DNA of 7,384 nt from Oligoflexia bacterium (lineage in GTDB: Bacteria > Bdellovibrionota > UBA1018). Below, piece by piece: positions 6,515 through 7,384 of the stretch. The position numbers and the translations under genes were made by a program. How positions within the stretch are numbered: the stretch's first letter is position 1; every line of letters starts with the position of its first letter. Below the pieces are notes generated by a model. It worked only from the letters and a program-made list of their open reading frames with translations. It was not told where the DNA came from and searched no databases. The stretch lies in NCBI GenBank assembly GCA_903928955.1, contig CAIYTD010000349.1:1-7384 (forward strand), read 5' to 3'.

Positions 6515-6531
6515 GTCTAGTTCAAATCAAT

Positions 6532-7314
6532 CTATTCTAAAGCCTCAACTACCCGATTAACTGATTTTCCGTTCATTGATCTAACATGAACCAAATAATG
6601 TCCTGATGATTTGGGTGATTCCATATCTATCTGTTGTAAAAATGGCGTGAGACTCTGAGCACACAGAACTCCATGCTTAATTTTTACAACTGGTAAAACA
6701 ACATAAACGTCTTTCTGTTTGTCGACGGCCACACTATCAGCATCCAAATAAGCACAGCTTGAGGTAAACACTCCAGAAAGAGTAACCGCAATTTTATCCA
6801 TTTTAGCAATTACATCCGTAGTTGAAACATTCGATACTGCCGCATAAGGGTAATCATCAACAGTTGTTTTATGGGCCTCTTTCACATTCACACTCTTTTG
6901 CGCTACATGACTAGTCCCATCATTATAGTTAAAACTATAATCTCCAGGAGCTAAGCTACCGATGGAAACAACGCTAGTAAAAGGGGCTGCCATTTTTAAA
7001 TGCTCCGGCATCGTATTTTCCTCTCCACAAACACCATCAGTTTTTTTAACTGCAAATTGGCGAATTCGAAAAGAATTTGTACCAGAAACTTTTTCAATCC
7101 TAGTGTTATCTATTCTATAGCAAGTATTTGGGAGAGTTCCATACAAAACAACTTCCACATTATTAGTATTATCATATCCATGATATGGAGCTAGCAAATC
7201 AGCAAGAGGAACTTCTACTGTTGTTCCTCCTGAGAGTTGAATTTCATCCGCAAAGACAGAATTTAATCCAACACATAATGTGAATATTATTAGTAATGAT
7301 TGAGATAATTTCAT
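6532..7314 (-). CDS. Secreted periplasmic protein of two cysteine-paired beta-rich modules, function unknown
   Basis: I do not recognise a named family for this 260-residue protein. The N-terminus is a Sec signal peptide (MKLSQSLLIIFTLCVGLNSVFA, split for cleavage after Ala22, VFA|DE). The mature part seems to contain two related modules. Module 1 has VEVVLYGTLPNTC ending at Cys65, then GVC at Cys96, then PGDYSFNY. Module 2 has KIAVTLSGVFTSSC ending at Cys187, then GVLC at Cys218, then SGHYLVHV. In both modules a Gly lies six residues before the first Cys and the two Cys are exactly 31 apart, suggesting one disulfide per module in an Ig-like or other beta-sandwich fold. The mature protein has no other cysteine. 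There is no lipobox and no second membrane segment, so a soluble periplasmic or extracellular location is likely. AAGGGGG lies 5 nt before the ATG as a good ribosome-binding site. Confidence 0.8.
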   Translation of the reverse strand: MKLSQSLLIIFTLCVGLNSVFADEIQLSGGTTVEVPLADLLAPYHGYDNTNNVEVVLYGTLPNTCYRIDNTRIEKVSGTNSFRIRQFAVKKTDGVCGEENTMPEHLKMAAPFTSVVSIGSLAPGDYSFNYNDGTSHVAQKSVNVKEAHKTTVDDYPYAAVSNVSTTDVIAKMDKIAVTLSGVFTSSCAYLDADSVAVDKQKDVYVVLPVVKIKHGVLCAQSLTPFLQQIDMESPKSSGHYLVHVRSMNGKSVNRVVEALE

Positions 7315-7319
7315 AAATG

Positions 7320-7326
7320 CCCCCTT
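7320..7326 (-). promoter_or_regulatory. Ribosome-binding site of the secreted-protein gene
   Basis: Read on the minus strand, AAGGGGG is followed by CATTT and then the ATG at 7314. It is the clearest Shine-Dalgarno in the right half of the window, where the other three genes have little or none. It supports the start that yields the signal peptide. The remaining bases to 7384 contain a weak TTGATT but no convincing -10. Confidence 0.55.
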
Positions 7327-7384
7327 TTTTTAAGTTCTTTAATTCATTATTAGACTAGAGTAATATGAAAACCAAATCAATTAA

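Overview
The window is a 7.4 kb piece of an AT-rich bacterial chromosome (roughly 40% G+C by eye). It holds seven intact protein genes, one tRNA gene and one multiply broken ATPase gene. The exported proteins include a lipoprotein and a barrel-like protein ending in Phe, so the cell is Gram-negative. The combination of a TIGR01777 epimerase fused to an SRPBCC domain, small secreted proteins with paired cysteines, and ordinary housekeeping genes would fit a Bdellovibrionota or deltaproteobacterial-type genome. That placement is a weak inference from the proteins alone.

Layout. Positions 36-1372 (+) hold a tight two-gene operon: a Maf nucleotide pyrophosphatase and a YggS/PLPBP-type pyridoxal-phosphate protein, overlapping by ATGA. 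Converging on it, with a 22-bp tail-to-tail overlap, is a DUF1015 protein (1351-2571, -). A complete tRNA-Arg(CCG) with encoded CCA lies at 2657-2733 (+). Positions 2802-3657 (+) carry the wreck of an AAA/DUF4143 ATPase: an in-frame stop just before a damaged Walker A motif, two changes of reading frame, and missing internal segments.

The right half is all on the minus strand. From right to left in coordinates, which is the order of transcription, it has: a secreted two-module protein with paired cysteines (7314-6532); a protein resembling the Tsr3 rRNA aminocarboxypropyltransferase family (6478-5909); a lipoprotein with outer-membrane barrel character behind a near-consensus sigma-70 promoter (5766-5119); and a TIGR01777 epimerase-SRPBCC fusion (5076-3703).

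The genes do not form one pathway. Maf and YggS are metabolite-housekeeping proteins, and the lipoprotein and epimerase genes may share a transcript. No CRISPR array, toxin-antitoxin pair, prophage or insertion sequence is visible. The most notable item is the Tsr3-like protein, a family best known from archaea and eukaryotes, which may be read from a leaderless promoter. Next come the anatomy of the ATPase pseudogene and the internal duplication in the secreted protein.
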